This document shows, piece by piece, positions 35,450 through 44,455 of a stretch of DNA of 64,000 bases; positions within the stretch are counted from its first letter, which is position 1, and the number at the start of each line of letters is the position of its first letter. The DNA is from Alphaproteobacteria bacterium. Lineage in GTDB: Bacteria > Pseudomonadota > Alphaproteobacteria > Micropepsales > Micropepsaceae. The translations under genes were made by a program, and so were the position numbers. The notes below the pieces were generated by a model. That model searched no databases and was not told where the DNA came from. It saw only the letters and a program-made list of their open reading frames with translations. Location of the stretch: NCBI GenBank assembly GCA_028865545.1, contig JAGWJY010000003.1, forward strand, positions 1 through 64,000. The letters are read 5' to 3'.

Positions 35450-35782
35450 TCAGCGCAGCTGAAATGCCTTCATCGTATCTCGCGCTCTCCTGTGCCGAGA
35501 CTTCGGCGATGTAGAAGACGGCGCAGACAAATCGGGTTGTGCCCCGTCACGCATCAGCGCTTCGTGCAATTCGTCGGGATCGACCGGTACATATTCCGTC
35601 GCAACGTCCCGCGCGAATTGCATCATAGTCGCGACACGCTTCCATACGGGGAACGAAAGCGCCTCGATCAGTTCTTCTTCGGTGTCGACCGTGTAAGCAC
35701 CGGCCGCCTGCAGCGCGTCGAAGCCGCTGAGCAGAAATGGACGGCGGAAGACCACCTGTTGGCTATTCGTGCGCGTCACCAT
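35450..35782 (-). CDS. Conserved hypothetical protein, 110 aa
   Basis: A 110-residue soluble protein. The core VVFRRPFLLSGFDALQAAGAYTVDTEEELIEALSF resembles a small alphaproteobacterial family in which a phenylalanine-rich strand pair is followed by an acidic helix. A basic, Ser-rich tail (SPKSRHRRARD) ends it. No signal or membrane helix. It sits 22 bases upstream of arsC in the same direction and may be co-transcribed. Function unknown. Confidence 0.65.
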   Translation of the reverse strand: MVTRTNSQQVVFRRPFLLSGFDALQAAGAYTVDTEEELIEALSFPVWKRVATMMQFARDVATEYVPVDPDELHEALMRDGAQPDLSAPSSTSPKSRHRRARDTMKAFQLR

Positions 35783-35868
35783 ATCCTGTCTCCCATCGAC
35801 TTTTCCGGCGCGACGCCACCACCGTCAGGCTTATGCAGCCTTGCGGATCAGCCAAATCTTCCCGTCGA

Positions 35869-36108
35869 TTAAACGATACGCAGCGTCGGCTTGGGTGCCG
35901 GGTCAATCGGCGCAAAAAGCGAGCCGATAAGAAAATCCAGCGTTTCCGCGCCGTGCTTGTTGCCCAGGTTCTCGGCGGCGTCGCGTGCAGCAGTCAAACG
36001 TTCGCGAAGAACTTTTGCGTCCGCGCCAAGATCCATAACAACCGTTGCCAGCACGCGCACGGCGTCGAACAACGCGCCTTCGTGTTCGGAGACTGGTCTA
36101 TTTGTCAT
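35869..36108 (-). CDS. Hypothetical protein, 79 aa
   Basis: The 79-codon frame from ATG 36108 has GGAG seven bases upstream; an in-frame start at 36207 lacks support and would overlap the next gene. The product is largely helical (HEGALFDAVRVLATVVMDLG, AKVLRERLTAARDAAENLG) with a hydrophobic C-terminus, no signal peptide. I do not recognise the family. It is the middle of three small leftward genes between the cold-shock gene and arsC. Confidence 0.62.
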   Translation of the reverse strand: MTNRPVSEHEGALFDAVRVLATVVMDLGADAKVLRERLTAARDAAENLGNKHGAETLDFLIGSLFAPIDPAPKPTLRIV

Positions 36109-36143
36109 AGCATGTCTCCACCACGAACGCCTGTCGATTGATG

Positions 36144-36524
36144 TCAGTTGACCTCGACAGACTCGGAGTCGAGCCAAGCTTTCGCACGATCGGGAAAGAT
36201 GGCCCACACTTCACCGGCCCGTTCACGCGGCCTATAAAAGAGCGCGTCGCTTGCGGCGCGCGGCTTCCCGTCGTCCGCATCCGCACAAAACTGACGAAAG
36301 GTGCGCTCGACTTCGTCTTCGAATTTCTGAGGAATCTCCCGCGCGGCGTTTTCACGCTCCCTACGGATCGCCCGCATCACCGACCAGCGCCTGAGGCCGC
36401 TGGGATTGGCCGCGAGAACCTTGATGAGTTCCATCAACATAGATTGATCAGCACGCGGTCGCCGCGCCCCCACGCCGGCTCTGTGCTCTTGTTCGAACAT
36501 TTCGCTGTGTTCGTCATACGTCAT
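36144..36524 (-). CDS. Hypothetical protein, 126 aa
   Basis: A 126-residue protein starting at ATG 36524 with GAGGA upstream. It is acidic, with no signal or membrane segment: an N-terminal helix region (DQSMLMELIKVLAANPSGLR), then RTFRQFCADADDGKP and a C-terminal part rich in aromatic residues (ALFYRPRERAGEVWAIFPDR). The pattern of helices then a short beta end resembles a winged-helix fold, but this is a weak impression. No family assigned. It precedes the 79-residue gene by 35 bases. Confidence 0.62.
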   Translation of the reverse strand: MTYDEHSEMFEQEHRAGVGARRPRADQSMLMELIKVLAANPSGLRRWSVMRAIRRERENAAREIPQKFEDEVERTFRQFCADADDGKPRAASDALFYRPRERAGEVWAIFPDRAKAWLDSESVEVN

Positions 36525-36593
36525 TAGATGTCCTCGTTGCGGCAGCGGCCTGATGTCGGCGCGCGCCCCGCTCACGATTGTCAGGCAGGAGCC

Positions 36594-36616
36594 GGCGGAG
36601 GGTTTTCGCCTCCGCC
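36594..36616 (-). terminator. Hairpin downstream of the cold-shock gene
   Basis: An 8-bp stem (GGCGGAGG / CCTCCGCC) with a seven-base loop begins 15 bases after the cold-shock stop. There is no T run, so it could be a weak terminator or an RNA-stabilising hairpin. Confidence 0.5.
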
Positions 36617-36631
36617 GTTCCCATTTGACTC

Positions 36632-36835
36632 TTACACGGCCTGAAGATTAACGGCCTTCGAGCCCTTGGCATCCGGCTGGATGTCGAACGATACGCGCTG
36701 GCCTTCGGCCAGGGTGCGCATGCCGGCCATTTCAACGGCAGTCGCATGAACGAACACGTCCTTGCCGCCGCCTTCCGGCGAAATGAAACCAAAGCCCTTG
36801 GCGGTATTGAAAAACTTCACTGTTCCGATAGGCAT
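36632..36835 (-). CDS. Cold-shock protein, CspA family
   Basis: A 67-residue cold-shock domain protein: KGFGFI (RNP1, 13-18) and DVFVH (RNP2, 26-30) are the single-strand nucleic acid binding motifs. AGGAG precedes ATG 36835. It probably acts as an RNA chaperone. It stands alone, with a 245-base gap upstream before the rhlE gene that may carry a long leader, as cold-shock genes often do. The RhlE helicase just upstream in the same direction is a functionally related partner in cold RNA unwinding. Confidence 0.95.
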   Translation of the reverse strand: MPIGTVKFFNTAKGFGFISPEGGGKDVFVHATAVEMAGMRTLAEGQRVSFDIQPDAKGSKAVNLQAV

Positions 36836-37079
36836 GAATGCTCCTAAGTGCATCAAGTTTCGCCCATACACATGCATAGGCGGTACGAACGGAGACAATC
36901 AGGCTGGAAGTTCGGCTGTCTCGGCCAGGCGCGCACAATGCGAGTCGGGAGTACAACAGTGCGCTTCATCTGACGGAACGCCGTCGCCTCTCCCATATAC
37001 GTGTTATGCGCGCAAATAGCAAACTGCCGCCTGGAAATGCGGCAATTGCCTGAAATCATACGCCCTTCCCAAGCGTCCA

Positions 37080-38318
37080 CTAAGCGGCGCGGCGTGCACC
37101 ATTGTTGCCTCGTCCGCGCTTTCCACGCTTCCCACGAAATGGCGCCTTGCGCGCATAGTCGCGTTCCGGCTTGGCCTGATCGGCCCCCGCCTCGCCTTGC
37201 ATGACAGTGAGAGGCAGTCTGGTTAACCTCTCGATGTCCCGTAAATAGCCATTCTCGGCGGGATCGCAGAACGCGATCGCAATGCCCGCCGCGCCAGCAC
37301 GGGCCGTACGGCCAATACGATGCACATAGTTTTCCGGCTCGTTCGGCAGCTCGAAATTGACGACATGCGTAACATTATCGACATCGATGCCGCGCGCCGC
37401 GATATCGGTCGCCACAAGAACCCGTGCATCACCCGAACGGAACCGTTCCAACGCCCGCTGACGGGCACCTTGCGATTTATTGCCGTGAATCGCATCGGCG
37501 GCGAACCCGCTTTTTCCGAGATGCTCGGCCACGCGATTTGCGACGTGCTTGGTACGCGTGAACACGAGAACACGCTCGAAAGCGGAATCTTTGAGAAGCG
37601 CAGACAGCAGTGCACGTTTCTCGCCCGCCGGCACGAAATAAACTCGCTGATCGATGTTTTCAGCGGTGCGCTTCGGCGGCGAAACATCAATGCGAGCCGG
37701 CTGATGCAGGATCGCCTGCGCCAGAAGCTCGACGTCGGCCGGCATGGTCGCCGAGAACAGCATCGAATGCCTCTTCTTCGGCATGGCGGCGACGATCTTG
37801 CGGATGTCACGGATGAACCCCATGTCGAACATCCGGTCGGCTTCGTCGAGCACAAGACTCGTCACGGCATCGAGCCGTATATGCCCCTGGGTCACCAGAT
37901 CAAGAAGCCGCCCAGGCGTCGCGACCAGAATGTCGACACCGCCTGAGACCGCCTTGATCTGAGGCTGCTGGCCCACGCCACCAACGATGACGGTGGTACG
38001 CAGATGGAGATGGCGCCCGTAGGTTCTAAGGCTGTCGTGGATCTGGATTGCAAGTTCCCGCGTCGGCGCCAAAATCAGGCCGCGGACGGACCGCGGGCGT
38101 CGTTGTTCATGGCCGGTAGAGAGCCGCTGCAGCAGAGGCAGCGAAAAGGCGGCAGTCTTGCCGGTTCCGGTCTGCGCCAAACCGAGTAGATCCTGCCCTG
38201 CCAGAAGAACTGGGATGGCTTGGACCTGAATGGGGGTCGGTTGCGTATAACCTTCGGCTTCGAGAGCGCGCCGAAGGGGCTCGGCAACGCCGAGTTCGGT
38301 GAAAGATGGATTCGTCAC
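37080..38318 (-). CDS. rhlE: DEAD-box RNA helicase, RhlE type
   Basis: A 412-residue ATP-dependent RNA helicase with the Q motif (TQPTPIQVQAIP), motif I AQTGTGKT (48-55), motif Ia PTRELA, DEAD in LVLDEADRMFDMGF, SAT, and in the second domain VLVATDIAARGID and HRIGRTARAG. The C-terminal tail is short and basic with RGKRGKRGRG repeats that bind RNA. This length and tail fit RhlE. RhlE proteins remodel ribosome assembly intermediates and mRNA, especially in the cold. It is transcribed leftward from the 637-base gap shared with the LamG gene. Confidence 0.92.
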   Translation of the reverse strand: MTNPSFTELGVAEPLRRALEAEGYTQPTPIQVQAIPVLLAGQDLLGLAQTGTGKTAAFSLPLLQRLSTGHEQRRPRSVRGLILAPTRELAIQIHDSLRTYGRHLHLRTTVIVGGVGQQPQIKAVSGGVDILVATPGRLLDLVTQGHIRLDAVTSLVLDEADRMFDMGFIRDIRKIVAAMPKKRHSMLFSATMPADVELLAQAILHQPARIDVSPPKRTAENIDQRVYFVPAGEKRALLSALLKDSAFERVLVFTRTKHVANRVAEHLGKSGFAADAIHGNKSQGARQRALERFRSGDARVLVATDIAARGIDVDNVTHVVNFELPNEPENYVHRIGRTARAGAAGIAIAFCDPAENGYLRDIERLTRLPLTVMQGEAGADQAKPERDYARKAPFRGKRGKRGRGNNGARRAA

Positions 38319-38955
38319 TTAAGTATCCTCAATTACGCCAAGAAATCGGGCGTCCGTTTTGGGCGCGCGGGTACGGCGTGTTGCCGTTTCCCGTGCACGT
38401 GAGGAAAAAACGGATTGTTTCGATAACTCCCGCGATGACAGGCACTGGGTGCGCGTCGTGCAAATCGCGAGGATGGCAGCGTGTACCCGTGTTCTTAATA
38501 TAATGTCAAGAGCGCTGTCCCTCCCGATCTGCACCGTCATCGCGCATGCGGCGCCAACAGTGGCACCTGCACCATCGCAATCAATGCGCCCATAATCATC
38601 GCGATTGCCGCTTCTATCGTAGCAATATTCATCGTGACGATTGACCGGCGCGACTTCGTCGCGGCGTCCAACTTCCAAAGCAGCCTGATATGTTTGTCTT
38701 GGGCACGCCCATTAGCTTCTGGATGTGCTGTGCCAACGCTTACCCATTCTTGCCTTTTCAAATCACGCGATCGTGCTTGTGCAACACAGTGTTTCCGGAA
38801 CCATCAGCCGATTTTTATCTGGCAATTTTCGATGAGCTTGTGAATTTAGGTAACCGGTGTCATTATTCACCGGTCAGAATGGGTGGGAACCTTCGTTTGG
38901 GGCGAGATCCTGCTGCCGGACCGCAAACAACAAAAAATGCAGGAGGAAACATAAA
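38319..38955. other. Long divergent gap between rhlE and the LamG gene
   Basis: No gene in these 637 bases can be supported. A 31-codon leftward frame at 38537-38632 starting MNIATIEAAI has no ribosome site. The region before 38500 is probably the rhlE leader. Towards the LamG gene the sequence becomes AT-richer and holds the inverted repeat at 38853-38874. Confidence 0.5.
38853..38874. promoter_or_regulatory. Inverted repeat, possible operator of the LamG gene
   Basis: ACCGGTG-N8-CACCGGT is a perfect 7-bp inverted repeat 82 bases before the GTG start of the secreted LamG protein. The spacing and position suit a dimeric repressor site near the promoter, but a hairpin in the leader is equally possible. 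Confidence 0.4.
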
Positions 38956-41900
38956 GTGCGCAGGTTTTCAGGAATATTGAGCCTCGGGCTGTGCCTCGTT
39001 GCGCTCTTTGCCGGAGCGAAGGCCGAGACGCCTCAACGCGATTCCGGTCTGCTTTTCTATCTGTCGGCGGACAAGGGCCTCACGGCGGATTTTGCCAAAG
39101 GCAATCCCGTCCCCAACTTCGCATTCGACACCAAGATTGTTCCCAACGGCGTCCACGGCGGCGCGCTTTCCACCCAGGACGACAACGTCCTCAGTTGGCA
39201 CGCGCCGAGCAACATCTATGCCCAGCGTGGCACGTTGTCCTTTTTCTGGCGTTCGCGCTTTCCGGTGGGGCGCGCGCCCTTCGTGCTGTTCCGCGTCGGT
39301 TATGCCGATCACTCCAGCTGGGACATGTGCTGGCTGCGCATTGATTATAACGGCCACGGCTTCGACGCCTTCGTCACCGATGACAACCTCGCCCGCACGC
39401 GTATCTCCTACAAATTCGACACCCTGCCCTCACCTGACGCATGGATGCACATCGCCTTTTCGTGGGACGAAAACAAAGGCGTGAAGCTCTACGTCGACGG
39501 CAAGGAAGTCGCGTCGAAGAAGGTCGTTGCGGTCTACGATACCGGCCTTGACCAGTTCGGCATGGCCTCGCGCGTTGTATCTCCCTATCAGGTGATGAGC
39601 CGCTACAATTTCATGCGCGGTAGCGATTACGACGAACTACGCATCTACGATCACATGCTGGATGACGCACAGATCGCGGCGCTCGCCAAGGGCGAAGTGC
39701 CCAACGTGGCTGCCGATCCCGCTGGTAATCTCGCCAATGCCGCGACGAAGGCCGAATGGGATCTGCGTTATGGCTGGAACCGCAAAGGCGATATCCCTGT
39801 TGCCCTGACGGCACCTGTCACCACCATCCGCAAAGTCGAATTCGCCAACGCCGTCGACATCAAGGAGTGGATGTACAAAGCGACGGACGGCATAGCGGAA
39901 ACCACCTGGCCAGGTGTCTACAACCGCTCGCGCTTGCCGGGACGAACGGACTATTTCCCGCTGCCCGACTGGAACACCTATGTCGACGGCGGCAAGACGC
40001 TGACACTCACGCTGCCGAACGAGCCGTGGAACCACCTCGAGATCCAGGGCGCGGCTTACGGCACGTTGACCTATGCGCCGGACGATAAGGCGAAGCCTGA
40101 GCGCATCGCCACCCGCGCCAAAGATCAGGAACGCACCTTCAACCAGTTCAGGAAGGCGCTGCAGGGCGGCGTGCTGCGCTTCAACAATATCGCGCAGGAA
40201 ACACCGATCCAGGAGATCGCCGCTTACGACGTCCACGCCGGCGAAGTGCCAAAGGACGCATTGACGCAAACCTATTTTGTTAACAGCGATGCGGCACCGG
40301 ATTCACCGGATCTCGACAAGCTGAATGCTTTCATCAGCGGGCGCTATGCCCCGGACGAGCGCGCAACCGTCGTGGCTCTGCCGAAGGGAGCGCCTTTCCG
40401 CCCCCGTGTAGCCGACAACAGCCGCAAGCTGCCGCTGATCCACATTCTGATCCCATACGAATACGGCGCCTCGCCGCCAGCACTACCGCTCTATCGCTCC
40501 TGGAACTACGGCTGGGAGAACATGTATGACGGGCTGGATGGCATCGCCATCGATATCCCGGCACTTAACGTGAAGCCGACGGCCAACGGACTATTCCAGC
40601 TCAACATCCAGGTGAAGGACCCGCTCTGGCCGTTACGCGACATGCTTGATGTCACCGTCTCGGTGAAGCCGCATGAAGCCCGCACCGTCTGGCTCGACCT
40701 GCGCGACCGCATCCTGCCCAATAAGAGTTTCTACATCACCATGGCAGGTTCCGGTCAGGACTTTGACGCCGCCGCACTCAACGGGACACGGATTCGCTTG
40801 GTGTTCAAGGACCGCCAGGAGGCGCTTAAGGAGCACGTCGCGGACCGTCTCGCCGAGATCAAGGACAATTGGGGCTTCATGGTCGAGGAACACACAGCCT
40901 CGAAGCGCGAGTCCCTGTATCGGCACCTGGTCGCCGACGTGACTGATCTGCTGCGCGTTGATCCTGATAACAGAATCGCGCGCGAGTACTGGATCGACAT
41001 CATGTACGGCAGCCAAGGCCACCTGCCCTTCACGCAGCCGACGCCGCCCGCAGGCGAGCCACTTTGGGCCTTCCGTCAGCTCGAAGACCTCAAGGGCGTA
41101 CGCCATTTCGTCAACTGGTGGATCGACAACCGCCAGGATGACTTTGGCGACTTTGGCGGCGGTATCTCCGACGACACCGATCTTCTGGAACAATGGCCGG
41201 GCCTTGCCCTGATGGGCGTGGACTCGGAGAAGATACGCATCTCCCAGATGCGTCTTGCCGATGCTGCCTACAAGAACGGCATGTTCACCAACGGCCTGGC
41301 GACGCTAATGCTCGACGAGCTGCACTCGTACGAGGACGGCATCAATTCGAATGGCGAAGCGATGTACCTCAACTGGGGCGATCCTAAGGTCGTGGAACGT
41401 CTGATGACCACAGTCGCCGCCTATCACCGCATCATCTCGGTGAATCCGGCTGGGCATCTGCACTTCAACACCAACTGGTACAGCGGCACCGACTCTTATC
41501 GGGAAGGTCCGTGGGAATGGGGCAAGTACTACTCCTATCTCGTGCTGCATCCCGGCATTCTGATGGGCGTTTACAACAACGACCCGACGGGCAAGAAGTT
41601 CGTCGTCGGGCTGGCTGACGGCTTGCTCGCACATGGCAAACAGGCAGCAGACGGCACCTGGACATTCCCAGACGAGATCAACTGGCGCACCGACGCGACG
41701 CGGGGGACTTTGCCTCCCGACTCGCCGCCGATGCAGCTCTTCTGGGCTTCCTATCGTTGGACTGGCGACAAGAAGTACCTGACGCCGATCCTTGCATCTG
41801 TCCAGAAAAGTGGCCTGCACGCCATCAACAGCCTCAATGAGAATGTGATGGAACTGCTTGGCAAGCAGGACAGCTGGGGCGCCGAAGCGGTGAAGAAAGC

Positions 41901-42765
41901 GTCAGGCGATGATGCCGACAATCTGGACCGCTACCTCGCCTGGGAGGTCTCGGGGGACAAGAAGTATCTCGACGACCTCTACGGCGCCGAATTGCAGCGT
42001 CAGGCTGACACCATGTACTCGCGGACCGAGGGCCATTGGTGGATCGACCGCGTGGAAGAGGACAGTCAGTATCTCCAACGTACTCGCATGGGTGGCATCG
42101 CACTCGAGCGTAACTGGCTCTACCCCGGCAATACGGTGAGCTGGAGCTTCCCCGATCCGGAAGGTGCGGTCAGCGTCGCCATTCTGATGCCCGGTGCTAC
42201 CCCGACTCATTTCAAGGTCGTCGCCTATAACATCACCGATCATGACGTGAAGGCGAAGATGACGGGTTGGGACATCGCGCCTGGTCAATGGGAGATGAAG
42301 TCGGGCACGGTTGCCGGCGACAAGGACGAACTCGGGTCGGATGCGAAGACGACCTCGCTCGAGTTCGAGAAGACCCGTTCTGTCGACGTCTCCTTCGCGC
42401 CGCACCAGACCACTGTGTACGAGTTCACGCTGCAAACTCCGGGGACCGCGGTTAACATCCGCCCAGATCTCGGCATTGGCGTGGATGATGTGGTTCGCAA
42501 GGGCAGCACGGTGGAAGTGACGGTGCACAGCCTCGGGGCGCAGGATGCCCCGGTCGGAACAGTCGAGCTTGTCGACGCAAGCGGCAAGGTCGTGGCCCAG
42601 GCCACTACACCGGCGCTGCCTGCACCGGTCGACCTCAAGCCGCATACAGCCGTGGTCAAGCTGTCCCTGCCCTCCGGGTTCAATCCCAAGGGTACGGTGG
42701 TCCGCGTGGCGTTAAATGGGGTGAAGGAAATCACCCTGATCAACAACACGGTGCCGCTACACTGA
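38956..42765 (+). CDS. Large secreted LamG-domain protein, 1269 aa
   Basis: The start is GTG 38956 with AGGAGG nine bases upstream; the frame is open further back without support. A signal peptide ends GAKA-E at residue 23. Residues about 29-240 are a LamG/concanavalin-like jelly roll ending in YDELRIYDHML, a carbohydrate or protein binding fold. The middle (about 250-650) is beta-rich; the 700-1080 part, with GGISDDTDLLEQWPGLALMG and NSNGEAMYLNWGD, is helical and suggests an (alpha/alpha) toroid as in polysaccharide lyases and some hydrolases. A beta-sandwich tail closes it. No catalytic family can be assigned; it is predicted to act on an extracellular glycan. It is monocistronic with its own terminator. 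Confidence 0.75.
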   Translation: MRRFSGILSLGLCLVALFAGAKAETPQRDSGLLFYLSADKGLTADFAKGNPVPNFAFDTKIVPNGVHGGALSTQDDNVLSWHAPSNIYAQRGTLSFFWRSRFPVGRAPFVLFRVGYADHSSWDMCWLRIDYNGHGFDAFVTDDNLARTRISYKFDTLPSPDAWMHIAFSWDENKGVKLYVDGKEVASKKVVAVYDTGLDQFGMASRVVSPYQVMSRYNFMRGSDYDELRIYDHMLDDAQIAALAKGEVPNVAADPAGNLANAATKAEWDLRYGWNRKGDIPVALTAPVTTIRKVEFANAVDIKEWMYKATDGIAETTWPGVYNRSRLPGRTDYFPLPDWNTYVDGGKTLTLTLPNEPWNHLEIQGAAYGTLTYAPDDKAKPERIATRAKDQERTFNQFRKALQGGVLRFNNIAQETPIQEIAAYDVHAGEVPKDALTQTYFVNSDAAPDSPDLDKLNAFISGRYAPDERATVVALPKGAPFRPRVADNSRKLPLIHILIPYEYGASPPALPLYRSWNYGWENMYDGLDGIAIDIPALNVKPTANGLFQLNIQVKDPLWPLRDMLDVTVSVKPHEARTVWLDLRDRILPNKSFYITMAGSGQDFDAAALNGTRIRLVFKDRQEALKEHVADRLAEIKDNWGFMVEEHTASKRESLYRHLVADVTDLLRVDPDNRIAREYWIDIMYGSQGHLPFTQPTPPAGEPLWAFRQLEDLKGVRHFVNWWIDNRQDDFGDFGGGISDDTDLLEQWPGLALMGVDSEKIRISQMRLADAAYKNGMFTNGLATLMLDELHSYEDGINSNGEAMYLNWGDPKVVERLMTTVAAYHRIISVNPAGHLHFNTNWYSGTDSYREGPWEWGKYYSYLVLHPGILMGVYNNDPTGKKFVVGLADGLLAHGKQAADGTWTFPDEINWRTDATRGTLPPDSPPMQLFWASYRWTGDKKYLTPILASVQKSGLHAINSLNENVMELLGKQDSWGAEAVKKASGDDADNLDRYLAWEVSGDKKYLDDLYGAELQRQADTMYSRTEGHWWIDRVEEDSQYLQRTRMGGIALERNWLYPGNTVSWSFPDPEGAVSVAILMPGATPTHFKVVAYNITDHDVKAKMTGWDIAPGQWEMKSGTVAGDKDELGSDAKTTSLEFEKTRSVDVSFAPHQTTVYEFTLQTPGTAVNIRPDLGIGVDDVVRKGSTVEVTVHSLGAQDAPVGTVELVDASGKVVAQATTPALPAPVDLKPHTAVVKLSLPSGFNPKGTVVRVALNGVKEITLINNTVPLH

Positions 42766-42773
42766 CGACACGA

Positions 42774-42808
42774 AACCGGCCGGGCGATCAGCCCGGCCGG
42801 TTTTATTT
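42774..42808 (+). terminator. Rho-independent terminator of the LamG gene
   Basis: A perfect 12-bp inverted repeat (AACCGGCCGGGC, loop GATCA, GCCCGGCCGGTT) eight bases after the stop is followed by TTATTT. Confidence 0.9.
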
Positions 42809-42875
42809 CCGCCCCCAAGCACAAACGCCAAGCGGCGCGGCGGAGCTGTGATTTCTTTTTTTTCTCAGGAAATTT

Positions 42876-42953
42876 TGGTCGGAGCGAGAGGATTTGAACC
42901 TCCGACCCCCTGTCCCCCAGACAGGTGCGCTAACCAGGCTGCGCCACGCTCCG
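42876..42953 (-). tRNA. tRNA-Pro (GGG anticodon)
   Basis: On the minus strand the acceptor CGGAGCG pairs with CGCTCCG, the D arm contains AGCCTGGTTAGCGCA, the anticodon stem CTGTC/GACAG encloses the loop TGGGGGA with anticodon GGG, and the T arm reads TCGGAGGTTCAAATCCTCTCG in two overlapping halves with the invariant GTTCAAAT. The 3' CCA is encoded. GGG reads CCC and CCU proline codons. Confidence 0.96.
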
Positions 42954-43031
42954 ACACTTCAGGCGGCCAGGCCGCCGGGGATGTTTGCCCAAGGCTCAGC
43001 CAAGGGCGGCGGACTATAGAGGGCGACTTGC

Positions 43032-43529
43032 CTAACGGCAACCGAGCTGGATCGTCTCATTTTTGCGGAAAACAAGGTGCACGGCGTCCTTGGATTGGAA
43101 GCCCGTAGTGCACTCGTAGATGATACTGAACCGCCCGTGCTGGCGCGGCGCCGGGTCGCGCTGCAGGAACTTCGCGTCGCCGACGAAGCTGCAGGTCTCT
43201 TTGCCCTCGCACAGGTCACGCACAGAAAAAACAACGTCCTCGCCCGTGCTGTCGACGTTATAGGCCGCGGTCATTATGTGCAGGAGGTAAGGCGCTGCAG
43301 GTGCCGCGGCCGGCGTCTCCTTGGACGGCGCTTTGGTTTCCGCCGTGCACACCTTTTGCATCGGTATCCATCGTCCGGCCGAACACTGGGCGATTACGCC
43401 AGCTTGGCAAATCAACGCGCCTTCGCTCGAAGGCACACCCATGTAAAGGCAATCGGCGGCGGCGGCCGGCGCTGCGCTTGTCAACATCAAGGCTATGGCA
43501 AACAGAACTGTGTAGACCGGGCGGTGCAT
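43032..43529 (-). CDS. Secreted cysteine-rich protein, lectin-like C-terminus
   Basis: A 165-residue exported protein with a signal peptide ending about PAAAA-D (25). A short cysteine module follows (CLYMGVPSSEGALICQAG, then CSAGRW), an Ala/Pro linker, and a C-terminal domain with ITAAYN-like strand (MTAAYNVDSTG), DLCEGKETCSFVG and IIYECTTGF, which resembles the galactose-binding SUEL lectin fold. The lectin assignment is weak. It lies between tRNA-Pro and merR, reading leftward, five bases after the merR stop. Confidence 0.72.
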   Translation of the reverse strand: MHRPVYTVLFAIALMLTSAAPAAAADCLYMGVPSSEGALICQAGVIAQCSAGRWIPMQKVCTAETKAPSKETPAAAPAAPYLLHIMTAAYNVDSTGEDVVFSVRDLCEGKETCSFVGDAKFLQRDPAPRQHGRFSIIYECTTGFQSKDAVHLVFRKNETIQLGCR

Positions 43530-43533
43530 GCCC

Positions 43534-44034
43534 TCAGGCCCGACGTTGGGCGGCGCGCAGGCGGCCTTTCAGACGCAGCAGTTCGGCTAGCAGAATCTCC
43601 AGCCGCACGCGCTCTTCTTCTTCCAGCGACTGCGGCTTGCGCCCGAGATGCACCACCTCCGCCGAAACCTCTCCCAATCCCGCCTCCGAAAAATCCGGCT
43701 CCGGCACCGACAGATCCGGCTCGGCGACGGTATTTCCGCGCCCGACCTCGGCCACATATCGCAGGCCGCGATCACGGAGCACTTTCTGCACGCCTTTGAT
43801 CGTGTAACCTTCGGAGTAAAGCAACGTGCGGATGCCGCGCAGCAAATCGACGTCTTCGGGTCGGTAGTAACGGCGGCCACCGGCGCGCTTGATTGGGCGC
43901 ACCTGGGCAAAACGGCTTTCCCAAAAACGCAACACATGCTGCGGCACATCCAGATCGCAAGCCACTTCGCTGATCGTGCGAAAGGCTTCAGGCGATTTGC
44001 TGCGGACGGCAAGCTGCGCGGTTGCCACGAGCAT
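43534..44034 (-). CDS. MerR-family transcriptional regulator
   Basis: A 166-residue MerR-type protein. The winged helix-turn-helix reads [20 protein letters not shown] and [20 protein letters not shown], followed by [11 protein letters not shown]; the C-terminal part is acidic, then a coiled segment ([20 protein letters not shown]) for dimerisation. No metal-binding cysteines, so it is not a metal sensor. This gene sits right behind ihfA in most alphaproteobacteria; its targets are unknown. The stop of ihfA is six bases upstream. Confidence 0.92.
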   Translation of the reverse strand: MLVATAQLAVRSKSPEAFRTISEVACDLDVPQHVLRFWESRFAQVRPIKRAGGRRYYRPEDVDLLRGIRTLLYSEGYTIKGVQKVLRDRGLRYVAEVGRGNTVAEPDLSVPEPDFSEAGLGEVSAEVVHLGRKPQSLEEEERVRLEILLAELLRLKGRLRAAQRRA

Positions 44035-44040
44035 CGATAA

Positions 44041-44361
44041 CTAGTCCAGGTCAGCGCCGACCGGCGGCGTCTGTCCGTTGATGACGGCCTTCAACACATG
44101 GCTGGGGCGGAACACCAGCACACGCCGCGGCGCGATCGGCACTTCATCGCCAGTCTTGGGATTGCGGCCCATGCGCTGTGATTTCTGGCGCACGGCAAAG
44201 GTACCGAAGGACGAGAGCTTCACGGTTTCGCCGCGGACGAGTGCCGAACACAGCTCCTCCAGAATATCCTCGACCATTTGCGCGGATTCGTTGCGCGATA
44301 GACCGACCGCCTGGAATACGGATTCAGTCAGGTCGGCGCGGGTCAGCGTGGAACTGGTCAT
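44041..44361 (-). CDS. ihfA: Integration host factor subunit alpha
   Basis: A 106-residue HU/IHF-family DNA-bending protein. Visible are the helical N-terminus ([20 protein letters not shown]), [20 protein letters not shown] and the arm [19 protein letters not shown] with the DNA-intercalating proline, and [19 protein letters not shown] alpha pairs with beta to bend DNA in replication, recombination and transcription. The place next to a MerR gene and downstream of fabH is the standard alphaproteobacterial arrangement. Confidence 0.96.
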   Translation of the reverse strand: MTSSTLTRADLTESVFQAVGLSRNESAQMVEDILEELCSALVRGETVKLSSFGTFAVRQKSQRMGRNPKTGDEVPIAPRRVLVFRPSHVLKAVINGQTPPVGADLD

Positions 44362-44455
44362 GGCCGTCGAGCGACTCCCTATTAATTGCTCAAGCCTATG
44401 CGTAAGGGGGATTTGCCGTCAACATCAAAGGGATAGGCTGGTCTGCTGAGATCGG

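Noticed and set aside
38537-38632. 31-codon frame MNIATIEAAI... upstream of rhlE
   Set aside because: It shares the first four residues with the small protein at 23041-23223, but has no Shine-Dalgarno and no other similarity.
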